Shown piece after piece: positions 17,902 through 26,597 of a stretch of DNA of 64,000 nt. A model generated the notes under the pieces. That model did no database searches. It worked only from the letters and a program-made list of their open reading frames with translations, and was not told where the DNA came from. Position numbers and translations under genes: made by a program. The stretch's first letter is position 1, and every line of letters begins with the position of its first letter. Origin of the DNA: Bog-756 sp035534835 (GTDB lineage Bacteria > Actinomycetota > Acidimicrobiia > Acidimicrobiales > RAAP-2); the NCBI GenBank assembly GCA_035534835.1, contig DATLRE010000180.1:27350-91349 (forward strand). The letters are read 5' to 3'.

Positions 17902-18837
17902 GTGGACCTGCTCGTCGTCATGGACCCCTTCGAGGCGTGCGACCCGTCCGGTGACACCTCGATCGGCCTGCTGGGCGCCGCCGTCGAGCGCGGCCACCGG
18001 GCCCGTTGCTGCACGGCCGCCGACCTCGCCCTGACGGGTGGGCAGGTGGTGGTACGGGCCCGGCCGGTCGATGCCACCGAGGACGGGGTGTCGGCCGGGC
18101 CACGCGTCGGGGAGCCCGCGCCGCTCGAGCTCGCCGATGCCGTGCTCGTGCGCACCGACCCGCCGGTCGACGCCGACTACCTGGCGATGACGCTCCTGCT
18201 CGAGTTCGCCCGGGGCTCGACCCTCTGTGTCAACGACCCGCGCGGACTGCGCGAGGCGAACGAGAAGCTCTACGCCTGCCGGTTCCCCGAGTTGATGCCG
18301 CCCACGGTGGTAGCCGCCGATCCCGACGTGCTCCGGACCTTCGCCGACGACTGCGGCGGCGCCGTGGTGAAGCCGCTCGACGGGCACGGTGGGCGGGGGG
18401 TCGTCCTGCTCCGCGCCGGCGACCCGGACGGCCATCGCCTGGCGGCGGCCGCCACGGCCGGCGGACGCCGCCAGGTGATGGCCCAGCAGTTCCTGCCCGA
18501 GGTGGTCGACGGTGACCGGCGCATCCTGCTGCTGGACGGGGAGCTCCTCGGGGTGCTCAACCGGCGACCGGCCCCCGGCGAGTTCCGGGCCAACATCGGG
18601 CTCGGGGCGTCGGTGGAGGTGGTGACCCCCGACGCCGCCGACCGACGCGTGATCGAGGCGCTCGCCCCCTCGTTGCGGGCCGACGGGCTGTGGTTCGTCG
18701 GCATCGACGTGATCGGCGGCCGGCTGTCGGAGGTCAACGTGACCAGCCCGACGGGCCTGCGCCAGCTCACCCGCCTGTCGGGCGGCCGCCCCGACCTCGC
18801 CGTCGTGGACTGGCTGGCCGAGCGGTCGGGTGCCTGA
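17902..18837 (+). CDS. gshB: Glutathione-synthetase-like ATP-grasp protein
   Basis: A 311-residue product from the GTG at 17902, preceded by a purine-rich GGGGGGGAG. LLVVMDPFEACDPSGDTS at the N-terminus matches the start of bacterial GshB. VKPLDGHGGRGVVLL is the ATP-grasp loop, and FRANIGLG and EVNVTSPTGL are the conserved metal/ATP regions. It would join gamma-glutamylcysteine and glycine. No gshA is in the window. Most actinobacteria use mycothiol, so this is unusual, but a GST-like gene follows convergently 9 bp away. A GTG at 17794 is an alternative, longer start without homology. Confidence 0.82.
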   Translation: MDLLVVMDPFEACDPSGDTSIGLLGAAVERGHRARCCTAADLALTGGQVVVRARPVDATEDGVSAGPRVGEPAPLELADAVLVRTDPPVDADYLAMTLLLEFARGSTLCVNDPRGLREANEKLYACRFPELMPPTVVAADPDVLRTFADDCGGAVVKPLDGHGGRGVVLLRAGDPDGHRLAAAATAGGRRQVMAQQFLPEVVDGDRRILLLDGELLGVLNRRPAPGEFRANIGLGASVEVVTPDAADRRVIEALAPSLRADGLWFVGIDVIGGRLSEVNVTSPTGLRQLTRLSGGRPDLAVVDWLAERSGA

Positions 18838-18846
18838 GGGGCGCGC

Positions 18847-20019
18847 TCACTCCGCGAGCACGGGCTCCTGCAGCGGCCCCCATACCTCGCGGTTCCCGGT
18901 GCGGGTCACCCACCGGCGGGGCCGGACGTCGAGCAGCGGGTCGAGACCGACCTCGGCGAACAGTGCCCGGATCGCCGCCCGCCCCGTCGGCCCGGCGCCG
19001 GCCACGGCGTCCTGGAGCCGCTTGATCAGGTAGAGCCGGTAGGGGACGACGGCGACCGTCATCGGGCGGCCCCTCCAGGCGAACGTGGTGGTGCCGCTGA
19101 AGCGTCGGTTGGGCTTGCCGAGCACGACGTCTCCCTCGGCGGCGTCGGGGTGGTCGGCCAGCCAGGAATCCACGGCGGCCACCTGCGCCACGGCCTCGTC
19201 CAGGTACTCCTCGCCGATGTAGGCCAGGAGCGAGCGCAGGCTGTCGGGCACGGCGTCGTCGGCGAACAGCTCCTCGGGGTAGTCGCCGTACTCGCTGGCA
19301 TCCTGGGTCGGTGCGTTCATCCGCTCGACCCACCGCCACACCCGCTGCGCCTGCCGCTTCATGAGCACCGACGGGTACGGGTCGCGGGCCAGGTGGGCAT
19401 AGAGCGGTCCCATGAACCCGTAGTCGCCGATGGTCGGCCGTCCGCCCAGCAGGAAGGGGGACCCGGCCAGGTGGGCGTCGAACAGCGCCAGGAACTCCTC
19501 GTAGGAGCGCTCGATCTCGGGCACGAGCTCCTCGGACACCCCGAAGGCGGCGGTTGCCGAGCGCATCCGGTCGCTCGAGAAGGCGAACACCGCGTCGCGG
19601 GTCTCGTCGTCGGCGCCGACCGCGAGCACCGCCGAGAAGTCCTTCGCCAGGAACGCCACGTTGGTGTCGTCGAAGTCCCACCGGTAGTGCATGGCCGGTC
19701 GGAGGAGGCCTTCGCCGCCGAAGAGCTCGAGCAGGTGGGCCACGGCCCGGTGCACCGGTGTGGCCGGGTGGGCCGACCGGCCGGGGGGCTGCCCGGCGTC
19801 GAGGAAGTCGATGATGTCGACCGTGTCCTGGACGAGCGCGCCGTCCGGGGTCTGCAGCACCGGGATGATCCACCGACCGATGGCCGGGACGACGTCGTCC
19901 GTGTAGCGGGCGTCACCCGGCGCCCGCTCGACGTAGTCGATGCGGTGGGTGCGCAGGTACGACCGGGCCTTGCCCGAGTACAGCGAGGCGGGCATGGCGA
20001 ACAGCGTGTAGGGGTCCAT
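18847..20019 (-). CDS. Glutathione S-transferase-like protein
   Basis: A 390-residue protein. The N-terminal thioredoxin-like fold (YTLFAMPASLYSGKARSYL, then IPVLQTPDGALVQDTVDIIDFL) is that of a GST N domain, with the cis-Pro in IPVLQ. A helical C domain contains FLLGGRPTIGDYGFMGPLYA, the usual N-capping region. The protein is longer than classical GSTs, with about 150 extra C-terminal residues of unknown role. It lies between a glutathione-synthetase-like gene and a divergent oxidoreductase/dehalogenase operon, consistent with a detoxification role, though the substrate is unknown. Confidence 0.8.
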   Translation of the reverse strand: MDPYTLFAMPASLYSGKARSYLRTHRIDYVERAPGDARYTDDVVPAIGRWIIPVLQTPDGALVQDTVDIIDFLDAGQPPGRSAHPATPVHRAVAHLLELFGGEGLLRPAMHYRWDFDDTNVAFLAKDFSAVLAVGADDETRDAVFAFSSDRMRSATAAFGVSEELVPEIERSYEEFLALFDAHLAGSPFLLGGRPTIGDYGFMGPLYAHLARDPYPSVLMKRQAQRVWRWVERMNAPTQDASEYGDYPEELFADDAVPDSLRSLLAYIGEEYLDEAVAQVAAVDSWLADHPDAAEGDVVLGKPNRRFSGTTTFAWRGRPMTVAVVPYRLYLIKRLQDAVAGAGPTGRAAIRALFAEVGLDPLLDVRPRRWVTRTGNREVWGPLQEPVLAE

Positions 20020-20064
20020 CCGGGCGCTCCTCCTCGACGGGCTGGTGCGACGGTACGCCGTCGC

Positions 20065-20116
20065 TTGCCAGCTTATCTTCTGTCAGGTACATTGACACAT
20101 GTCACGTCCCATGACA
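20065..20116 (+). promoter_or_regulatory. Promoter with two TGTCA-N7-TGACA operators
   Basis: On the plus strand a -35 TTGCCA (20065-20070) and a -10 TACATT (20088-20093) are separated by 17 bp. Two 17-bp inverted repeats TGTCA-N7-TGACA lie at 20081-20097, over the -10, and at 20100-20116, with centres 19 bp apart. They sit between the divergent GST-like gene and the LLM operon, which encodes its own TetR regulator at 21902. The size and spacing suit a TetR-type repressor. Confidence 0.6.
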
Positions 20117-20142
20117 CGACCTCGGCCCGAGGAGGCCCCGGC

Positions 20143-21012
20143 TTGAAGTTCGGCATCGTCTTCGCCAATACCGGCCCGTTCAGCGACCCCGCGGCCGCCG
20201 TCGCCATGGCCCGTGCCGCCGAGGCGGCCGGGTTCGAGTCCCTGTGGACCGTCGAGCACACCGTCGTGCCCGACGGCTACCGGTCCGAGTACCCCTACGA
20301 CCGGTCAGGACGGATGCCCGGGTCCGACGACGCCCCGATCCCGGATCCGCTGGTCTGGCTGGCCTTCCTGGCCGCCGCCACCTCGACCATCCGCCTGGGC
20401 ACCGGCATCCTCATCCAGCCGCAGCGCAATCCGGTCGTGCTGGCCAAGGAGGTCGCCACCCTCGACCACCTGTCGGGCGGTCGCATGGAGCTGGGCGTGG
20501 GCGTCGGATGGCTCGAGGAGGAGTTCGACGCCATCGGCGTTCCCTTCGCCGAGCGGGCGGCGCGCACCGACGACGGCATCGCCGCCATGCGGGCGCTCTG
20601 GGGCGAGGACCGGGCGACCTACGACGGCGAGTTCACCTCGTTCGCCCGGTGCATCTGCCGGCCCCAGCCCGTCCGGGGGGCGGTCCCGGTGCACGTCGGG
20701 GGCCACAGCGAGGCGGCGGCCCGCCGGGCGGGGCGCCTCGGCGACGGCTTCTTCCCGGCCAGGGGCAGCCGCCGCCGGCTCGCCGAGCTCTTCGGCGTGG
20801 TGCGCGAGACGGCGGCCGCGGCCGGTCGGGACCCGACCGCGATCGAGCTGACCAGCGGCGGCAACGGCGTGCTCGGGCCCGGCGCCCTCGACGAGGCGGC
20901 GGCGCTGGCCGAACTGGGCGTGGACCGGGTCGTGGTCCCGGCCTTCGCCTTCTACGAGGACACGGCCGAGGCGCTGGCCCGCTACGGCGACGAGGTCATC
21001 GCCCGGACCTGA
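20143..21012 (+). CDS. LLM-class F420-dependent oxidoreductase
   Basis: A 289-residue luciferase-like TIM barrel. It begins LKFGIVFANTGPFSDPAAAV and has ESLWTVEHTVVP, IRLGTGILIQPQRNPVVLAKE and LDHLSGGRMELGVGVGWLEEE, all diagnostic of F420-dependent LLM enzymes. It should transfer hydride between F420 and an organic substrate. The start is a TTG at 20143, chosen because GAGGAGG precedes it and no in-frame ATG/GTG exists nearby. It is the first gene of the operon that contains the SDR, TetR, haloalkane dehalogenase and phosphotriesterase genes. Confidence 0.9.
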   Translation: MKFGIVFANTGPFSDPAAAVAMARAAEAAGFESLWTVEHTVVPDGYRSEYPYDRSGRMPGSDDAPIPDPLVWLAFLAAATSTIRLGTGILIQPQRNPVVLAKEVATLDHLSGGRMELGVGVGWLEEEFDAIGVPFAERAARTDDGIAAMRALWGEDRATYDGEFTSFARCICRPQPVRGAVPVHVGGHSEAAARRAGRLGDGFFPARGSRRRLAELFGVVRETAAAAGRDPTAIELTSGGNGVLGPGALDEAAALAELGVDRVVVPAFAFYEDTAEALARYGDEVIART

Positions 21013-21074
21013 CGGGCGGCCGGGTCGGCACCCGGTGCGGTCCGCGAGGCGACACGACACGAGAGGACGCGACG

Positions 21075-21905
21075 ATGGAACTGGACGGACGGACGGCAGT
21101 GGTGACGGGGGCGGCGTCGGGTATCGGACTCGCGCTGACCGAGCGGTTCCTGGCCGAGGGGATGCGGGTGGTGATGGCCGACGTCGAGCAGCCCGCCCTC
21201 GAGCGCGAGTCGGCCCGCATCGCCGGGGCCGGAGGTGCCGTGGCCCCGGTGGTGTGCGACGTGTCCGACGCGGACCAGGTCGCCGGGCTGCGCGACGCCG
21301 CGCTCGCCGCCTACGGGTCGGTGCACCTGCTGTGCAACAACGCCGGGGTGGCGTCGGGACGGCCGAACCACAGGACGAAGCCGGCCGTGTGGGACTGGGT
21401 GGTGGGCGTGAACCTGCTCGGCCCGGCCTACGGCGTGAGCACCTTCGTACCGCTGATGTTGGAGCAGGGCGAGGGGCACGTGGTGAACACCGCGTCCGAG
21501 GCCGGGCTCACGGCCTCCCCGATGCTCGGCTCCTACCACGCCACCAAGTACGCCGTGGTCGGACTGTCGGAGTCGCTCGCCATGGAGCTCGAGGGCACGC
21601 CGGTCGGGGTGACCTGCCTCTGCCCCGAACTGGTCGACACCAGGATCTTCGAGGCCACGCGCAACGCCCCCCCGTCCCTCGGCCTGCCGGAACCCACGGC
21701 GATCCCGATCGACCAGATCGCCGCGGCCATGGGCACCGTCGCCATGCCTTCCGCCGACCTGGCGGCGGACGTCGTCTACGCCGTCCGCGCCGGCCAGTTC
21801 TGGGTCCTCACCCACCAGAGCACGCGGGCCCGGGTGCACGCCCGCAACCGTCGGCTCGAACAGGGCAAGGACCCGAAGTTCGGTCCGGGGGCCGGAGGGC
21901 TGTGA
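21075..21905 (+). CDS. SDR-family oxidoreductase in catabolic operon
   Basis: A classical SDR of 276 residues. The cofactor loop is TGAASGIG (about 12-19), NNAG is in LLCNNAGVASG, the Ser is in VVNTASEAG, and the YxxxK is in GSYHATKYAVVG. The C-terminal part is longer than in FabG. It probably acts on an alcohol or ketone intermediate. Its stop overlaps the TetR start by 4 bp (GTGA), so the regulator is translationally coupled. Confidence 0.9.
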   Translation: MELDGRTAVVTGAASGIGLALTERFLAEGMRVVMADVEQPALERESARIAGAGGAVAPVVCDVSDADQVAGLRDAALAAYGSVHLLCNNAGVASGRPNHRTKPAVWDWVVGVNLLGPAYGVSTFVPLMLEQGEGHVVNTASEAGLTASPMLGSYHATKYAVVGLSESLAMELEGTPVGVTCLCPELVDTRIFEATRNAPPSLGLPEPTAIPIDQIAAAMGTVAMPSADLAADVVYAVRAGQFWVLTHQSTRARVHARNRRLEQGKDPKFGPGAGGL

Positions 21906-22522
21906 CCCTCCGGCCGGACGTCGAGGCGCCGTCGACCGTCGGTGTCGACGGTCGCTCGGCCATCCGCGACCGGAACCGCACGGCCGTGCTCGATGCCGTG
22001 CTCGACCTCTTCTCCGAGGACAACCTGAGCCCGGGGCCCGAGGAGGTGGCCCTGCGGGTGGGGCTGTCGGTGCGTTCGGTCTACCGCTACTTCGACGACC
22101 ACGACTCGCTGACCCGGGCCGCCATCGCCCGCAACATCGAGCGGCGGGCCCTGCTGTTCCGCATCCCCGCCATCGGCCGGGGCGACCTCGACGACCGCGT
22201 CGACCGCTTCGTCGACAGGCGTCTCGCGCTCCAGACCGAAGTGGGCCCGACGGTGCGGGCCGCCCGGATGCGGGCGACCTTCGACGAGGTCGTCCGGGCC
22301 GACATGGAGGTGTCGCGGACGTTCCTGCGGGGCCAGATCGAACGTCACTTCGCCCCGGAGCTGACCACCGGCGACCCCGCCCGGGACGCGGCCCGCCTGG
22401 CCGCCGCGGACGCCCTCTTCGCCTTCGAGTCCCTCGACCACTACCTCGTCCACCGGCGGCTCACCGCCCCGGAGGCCCGGCCGCTCCTCGTCGACGCCCT
22501 CGGCGCACTCCTCGGCCCCTGA
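21902..22522 (+). CDS. TetR-family transcriptional regulator
   Basis: A 206-residue one-component regulator. The N-terminal helix-turn-helix is within LDAVLDLFSEDNLSPGPEEVALRVGLSVRSVYRYFDDHDSL, with VGLSVRSVYRYFDD the recognition-helix motif. The C-terminal ligand-binding domain is helical. The start is the GTG overlapping the SDR stop. It is the natural candidate to bind the two TGTCA-N7-TGACA sites at 20081-20116 and to control the operon it lies in, probably released by a pathway substrate (inference). Confidence 0.88.
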   Translation: MTLRPDVEAPSTVGVDGRSAIRDRNRTAVLDAVLDLFSEDNLSPGPEEVALRVGLSVRSVYRYFDDHDSLTRAAIARNIERRALLFRIPAIGRGDLDDRVDRFVDRRLALQTEVGPTVRAARMRATFDEVVRADMEVSRTFLRGQIERHFAPELTTGDPARDAARLAAADALFAFESLDHYLVHRRLTAPEARPLLVDALGALLGP

Positions 22523-22566
22523 CCCCTGCACCCGACCCCGACCTCTGCACGAAAGGACCCACCCCG

Positions 22567-23271
22567 ATGGCCAACTCGCTCGAGTACCCGTTCGGAACGA
22601 TCGACACCGGGACCGCCGGCCGCTGGCTGCGCCTGGCGCCCGAGGAGGACCGGGAGGTGTGGATGCTCAACCTCATGAAGTACAAGGCGGTCGCCGACTA
22701 CGGCGACGGCACCACGTCGACCATCTCGGGCAGGGAGGCCGACGACATCTACGCGCCGACCGCGATCCTCGCCGACCTGGGCGCCACCGTTCCCCTGTTC
22801 GGTGACGTCACCCGTCAGCTGACCGACGTCGTGGCATGGGAGCGGATCGCCATCGTCCGTTATCCGAGCCGGGCCAGCTTCTTCGCCATGCAGAACCGCG
22901 AGGACTTCCAGAAGCAGTACGTGCACAAGGAGGCCGGCATGGAGACCACCATCGTGATGGGCTGCGTCCCCCTCGGCGTGGCCGACCCCGCGGCGGCGGG
23001 ATCCGGCCCGGTCGTGATGCGGGTGCGGCGGTTCGCCGAGGGAGCCTCCCCGGGCGCCGACCCCGAGGGCGTGGTGCCCGTGGTGCACTTCGCGGTGGAC
23101 GGGGTCATCCTGGGAGACGGCCGCACCTGGGACGACGTCCGGTTCGACCGGGTCGACGAGGCGGCCCTGCCGCTGGTCGCCCGGACCGAGGGCGTGGCCG
23201 AGCAGGTCGTCGTGGTCGTCGACCCGCTCCTCGAGGACCTCATCGACTCCGTCGTGACGGCCGGGGCCTGA
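22567..23271 (+). CDS. Unknown two-domain ferredoxin-fold-like protein
   Basis: The 234-residue protein has no signal or membrane segment. Its two halves look related to small dimeric alpha/beta-barrel (DUF1330/EthD-like) domains: VWMLNLMKYKAVADYGDG with RIAIVRYPSRASFFAMQNREDFQ in the first half, and VVMRVRRFAEGA in the second. Such proteins often act as accessory enzymes or isomerases in catabolic operons. Spacing is 44 bp from the TetR gene and 7 bp to the dehalogenase gene, so it is co-transcribed. I do not recognise a specific function. Confidence 0.75.
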   Translation: MANSLEYPFGTIDTGTAGRWLRLAPEEDREVWMLNLMKYKAVADYGDGTTSTISGREADDIYAPTAILADLGATVPLFGDVTRQLTDVVAWERIAIVRYPSRASFFAMQNREDFQKQYVHKEAGMETTIVMGCVPLGVADPAAAGSGPVVMRVRRFAEGASPGADPEGVVPVVHFAVDGVILGDGRTWDDVRFDRVDEAALPLVARTEGVAEQVVVVVDPLLEDLIDSVVTAGA

Positions 23272-23278
23272 AGCGGCC

Positions 23279-24184
23279 ATGGACGTCCTCCGCACCCCCG
23301 ACGAGCGGTTCGCCGGGCTGCCCGACTTCGACTTCCTGCCCCACTACCGGGAGGTGACGACCGCCGACGGCACCGCACTGCGGATGCACTTCCTGGACGA
23401 GGGCCCCCGCGACGCCCCCCCGGTGCTCCTCCTCCACGGCAACCCGTCGTGGAGCTACCTCTACCGCCACATGGTCCCGGGCCTCGTGGCCCGGGGCCAC
23501 CGCGTCCTCGCTCCCGACCTCCTGGGCCTCGGGCGCTCGGACAAGCCGACCGACCCCGACGTGTACACCCTGGACGCCCACGTCGACTGGCTGAGCCAGT
23601 GGCTGGTGGGGGAGGACGTCGAGCGGACCACCCTGTTCTGCCAGGACTGGGGCGGCACCGCCGGGCTCAACCTGCTGCCGCGACACGGCGAGCGCTTCGA
23701 CCGGGTGGTGGCGTCCAACACCGGACTGCCCGAGGGCAAGGGGATGAACAAATTCATGGAGGACTGGCTGGCCTTCAGCCAGTCCGTCGACGAACTGCCC
23801 GTCGGTGCGCTCGTCCAGGGCGGGACCACACGGGAGCTGTCGGCGGCCGAGGTGGCCGCCTACGAGGCGCCGTTCCCCGACGGCCGGTACCAGGCGTCAC
23901 CCAAGCGGTTCCCGCTGCTGATCCCCGTCCAGCCCGACAACCCCGGCGTGCCCCGGATGCTCGAGACGTGGGCGTACCTCGAGACGTGGGAGAAGCCGTT
24001 CCTCACCGTCTTCGGCGACCGGGACCCGATCGCCTTCGCCCCGGGGGCCCACCTCCAGTTCCAGCGCCGGGTCCCCGGTGCCCGGGGCCGGCCCCACGTG
24101 GTGCTCGAGGGGCCGAACCACTTCATCCAGGAGGACGCGCCCGACGAGCTCGTGTCCATCCTCGACGCCTTCGTCCGGGCCTGA
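23279..24184 (+). CDS. Haloalkane dehalogenase, DhlA-like (subfamily I)
   Basis: A 301-residue alpha/beta hydrolase. The oxyanion motif is HGNPSW (53-58) and the nucleophile elbow is CQDWGG with Asp123 and the halide-binding Trp124. A cap domain with Trp163 follows, then the catalytic acid in FGDRDP (about 247-249) and His281 in GPNHF. Asp123-Trp124 closely matches the DhlA numbering (Asp124-Trp125). It should hydrolyse carbon-halogen bonds to an alcohol. Neighbouring SDR and LLM enzymes could oxidise the product. The family also contains enzymes with unknown natural substrates, so the true halide is uncertain. Confidence 0.88.
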   Translation: MDVLRTPDERFAGLPDFDFLPHYREVTTADGTALRMHFLDEGPRDAPPVLLLHGNPSWSYLYRHMVPGLVARGHRVLAPDLLGLGRSDKPTDPDVYTLDAHVDWLSQWLVGEDVERTTLFCQDWGGTAGLNLLPRHGERFDRVVASNTGLPEGKGMNKFMEDWLAFSQSVDELPVGALVQGGTTRELSAAEVAAYEAPFPDGRYQASPKRFPLLIPVQPDNPGVPRMLETWAYLETWEKPFLTVFGDRDPIAFAPGAHLQFQRRVPGARGRPHVVLEGPNHFIQEDAPDELVSILDAFVRA

Positions 24185-24288
24185 CGCCGGGGCCGCCGGG
24201 CCGACCCGCCGGACCCGCGTCGGCGCCGGTACCATCGGGGCGTCGCCCGCCCCCTGGCCGGTGGCACGTCACCCACCGAGGAGGTCCC

Positions 24289-25269
24289 ATGCCTACCGTC
24301 GAGACCGTCCGAGGGCCCGTCGACACCGCCGACCTGGGCCGGACCTACATGCACGAGCACGTCTTCGTGCTGTCGCCGGACGTCCAGCAGAACTACCCCG
24401 ACGAATGGGGCGACGAGGGGGCCCGGGTCGACGACGCCGTCGCCAAGCTGTCGGCCCTGGCGTCGGTCGGGGTCCGGACCATCGTCGACCCGACGGTCAT
24501 CGGCCTGGGCCGCTACATTCCCCGGATCCAGGCGGTGGCCGAGCGTGTGCCCGACCTGAACATCGTCGTGGCGACCGGCTGCTACACGTACCACGACGTC
24601 CCGTTCTTCTTCCACCACCGCACGCCGGACGTCCGCGCCCTCCTCGGCAGGGACGAACCCGAGGTGATGGTGCCGATGTTCGTGGGGGACATCACCGAGG
24701 GCATCGCCGGTACCGGGGTGCGGGCCGGCATGCTGAAGTGCGCCATCGACGAGCCGGGCCTCACCCCGGGTGTCGAGCGGGTGATGCGGGCGGTGGCGAG
24801 GACCCACCTGGCCGCCGGATGCCCGATCACCGTCCACACGCACCCGGGCACGCGCCAGGGCCTCGTGGTCCAGCGGGTGATGGCCGAGGAGGGGGTCGAC
24901 CCCGGCGCCGTCGTGCTCGGGCACAGCGGGGACTCGGACGACGTCGACCACCTGTCGGCACTGGCCGAGGCCGGCTTCTGGCTCGGCATGGACCGGTTCG
25001 GCATCAACCTCGAGACGACGTTCGAGGCCCGGGCCGACACGGTCGTCGAGCTGTGCCGCCGGGGCTTCGCCGAACGGATGGTGCTGTCCCACGACGCCGC
25101 CTGCTACATCGACTGGATCGACCCCGACGCGCTCGCGTTCCTTCCGCAGTGGCACTACCTGCACATCGAGCAGGACGTGCTGCCGTACCTGCGCGAACAC
25201 GGGGTGACCGAAGCGCAGGTCACCACCATGCTGGTGGCCAACCCGAGGCGGGTCCTCGAGGGCGGCTGA
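24289..25269 (+). CDS. Phosphotriesterase-family metal hydrolase/lactonase
   Basis: A 326-residue amidohydrolase-superfamily TIM barrel with all metal ligands of the PTE family: H22 and H24 in MHEH, the bridging Lys150 in MLKCAID, H183 in VHTH, H212 in GHSGD and Asp269 in SHDA. Homologues are lactonases or phosphotriesterases. The presence of a dehalogenase and an F420 enzyme suggests xenobiotic breakdown, but lactone hydrolysis is just as likely. GAGGAGG precedes the ATG. A TACCAT -10-like box near 24228 might give extra transcription from inside the 104-bp gap. Confidence 0.88.
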   Translation: MPTVETVRGPVDTADLGRTYMHEHVFVLSPDVQQNYPDEWGDEGARVDDAVAKLSALASVGVRTIVDPTVIGLGRYIPRIQAVAERVPDLNIVVATGCYTYHDVPFFFHHRTPDVRALLGRDEPEVMVPMFVGDITEGIAGTGVRAGMLKCAIDEPGLTPGVERVMRAVARTHLAAGCPITVHTHPGTRQGLVVQRVMAEEGVDPGAVVLGHSGDSDDVDHLSALAEAGFWLGMDRFGINLETTFEARADTVVELCRRGFAERMVLSHDAACYIDWIDPDALAFLPQWHYLHIEQDVLPYLREHGVTEAQVTTMLVANPRRVLEGG

Positions 25270-25279
25270 CCCGCGGGCC

Positions 25280-26584
25280 CTACCGGTGGAGGGTGGCGAC
25301 GTCCCCGGTCGCCCCGCACGTGGTGGGGGCCGGACTACCGGCCAGACGGGCGTCCATCCACGCCACGATGGCCGGGGCGGCCACGAACACGACGGAGCCG
25401 TGAGTCGCCCCGGGCACGTGCAGGTACTGCACGGTGTCCCCGATCGGGCACGCCTTGGTGGTCACGTACGCATCGGTCAGCGGCGGGGGCACCGTGGTGT
25501 CGGCCGTGCCCTGGACCACCAGCATCGGGACGTGCGTCGCCACGTCGCCCGGGTCGTTGGCCCGGGCGTGGGCGAGGACGACGGGGTCGGCCTCCGCCCC
25601 GGGAGCGAACACCTGCTGGGGCTTCAGGTGGTGGGCGGCGATGGCGGCGGCCACCTGGTCCGAGCAGCCACGGGTGACCTCGGTCGCCGCGAACTGCGCC
25701 CCGGCGGGTGTGAACACCGAACGGACGGGAAGGTCGCGGTAGGTCTGCGTCCAGGCCCACGAGGTCGGGATGCTGTACGGGAGGAACTGGCTGCCCGCCG
25801 GTGTCCCGACGATGGCGATGAGCGTGCTGAGCCCGGTGGCGGGTGCGGCGGCGACGACGCCGACCACGTGGAGGTCGGGAGCGTAGGTCGGGGCCATCTC
25901 GCCGGCGAAGAGTGCGGCGTGGCCGCCCTGGGAGTGGCCGTAGATGATCACGTCCTGCCCGGTGCGGAGTCCCGTCAGGTGGGAGGTCGCCCGGGCGGCG
26001 TCCAGCACCGACCGGCCCTCACTGGCCCCGAGCAGGTACGGGTGCACCCCGTCGGACACGCCGAGCCCCTGGTAGTCGGCGGCCGACACCACGTAGCCGG
26101 CACGCAGGTAACGGTCGAGGGCGGGCAGCAGGTAGGGGCCGCCGCCGGTGTCGCGGAAGAGCGACGGGCCGCACGGCGCGGCGAAGCCCGAGGTGCCGTG
26201 GGCCCAGGCGATCACCGGCCGACCGCCCGCCGGCCCCGGACCGGCCGGTGCGATGACGTATCCGGACTCGGCGACGTCGGCGCCGTAGATGGTGGTCGAG
26301 TGGTACAGGATCCGCCACACCGTGGCGCCCTCCGGGACCCCGGGCACGCCGGATACCCGCACCGACCGGATCAGGGTGCCCGGTGCGGCGGGGGGCAGCG
26401 GGGACGGCGGCGTGTAGAAGGCGGACGACGGCGAGGACGCGGCGGACGAGGCCGCCGTCGTGGCCGGCCCCGCCGCACCCGACGAGGTGCAGGCCGCGGT
26501 ACCGGACGCCAGGGCCAGTGCCAGCAGCACCGCCGCGGTCCGGTGCGGGCGCAACGCTCCGGGCCGGATGGTTCGCTGTCGCAT
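25280..26584 (-). CDS. Secreted lipoprotein lipase (LIP/secretory lipase family)
   Basis: From the ATG at 26584 (preceded by GGGGGGAGAC) the 434-residue product has a signal with hydrophobic core AAVLLALALASG and lipobox GTAAC. The alpha/beta-hydrolase domain has the catalytic Ser in YGHSQGG, an Asp in VQGTADTTVP and a His in GATHGSV. The pattern ALDRYLRAGYVVSAADYQGLG is typical of the secretory lipase family. It probably hydrolyses acylglycerols or short esters outside the cell. An inverted repeat lies just upstream of its ribosome site. It converges on the phosphotriesterase gene 10 bp away. Confidence 0.85.
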   Translation of the reverse strand: MRQRTIRPGALRPHRTAAVLLALALASGTAACTSSGAAGPATTAASSAASSPSSAFYTPPSPLPPAAPGTLIRSVRVSGVPGVPEGATVWRILYHSTTIYGADVAESGYVIAPAGPGPAGGRPVIAWAHGTSGFAAPCGPSLFRDTGGGPYLLPALDRYLRAGYVVSAADYQGLGVSDGVHPYLLGASEGRSVLDAARATSHLTGLRTGQDVIIYGHSQGGHAALFAGEMAPTYAPDLHVVGVVAAAPATGLSTLIAIVGTPAGSQFLPYSIPTSWAWTQTYRDLPVRSVFTPAGAQFAATEVTRGCSDQVAAAIAAHHLKPQQVFAPGAEADPVVLAHARANDPGDVATHVPMLVVQGTADTTVPPPLTDAYVTTKACPIGDTVQYLHVPGATHGSVVFVAAPAIVAWMDARLAGSPAPTTCGATGDVATLHR

Positions 26585-26597
26585 GTCTCCCCCCTGA

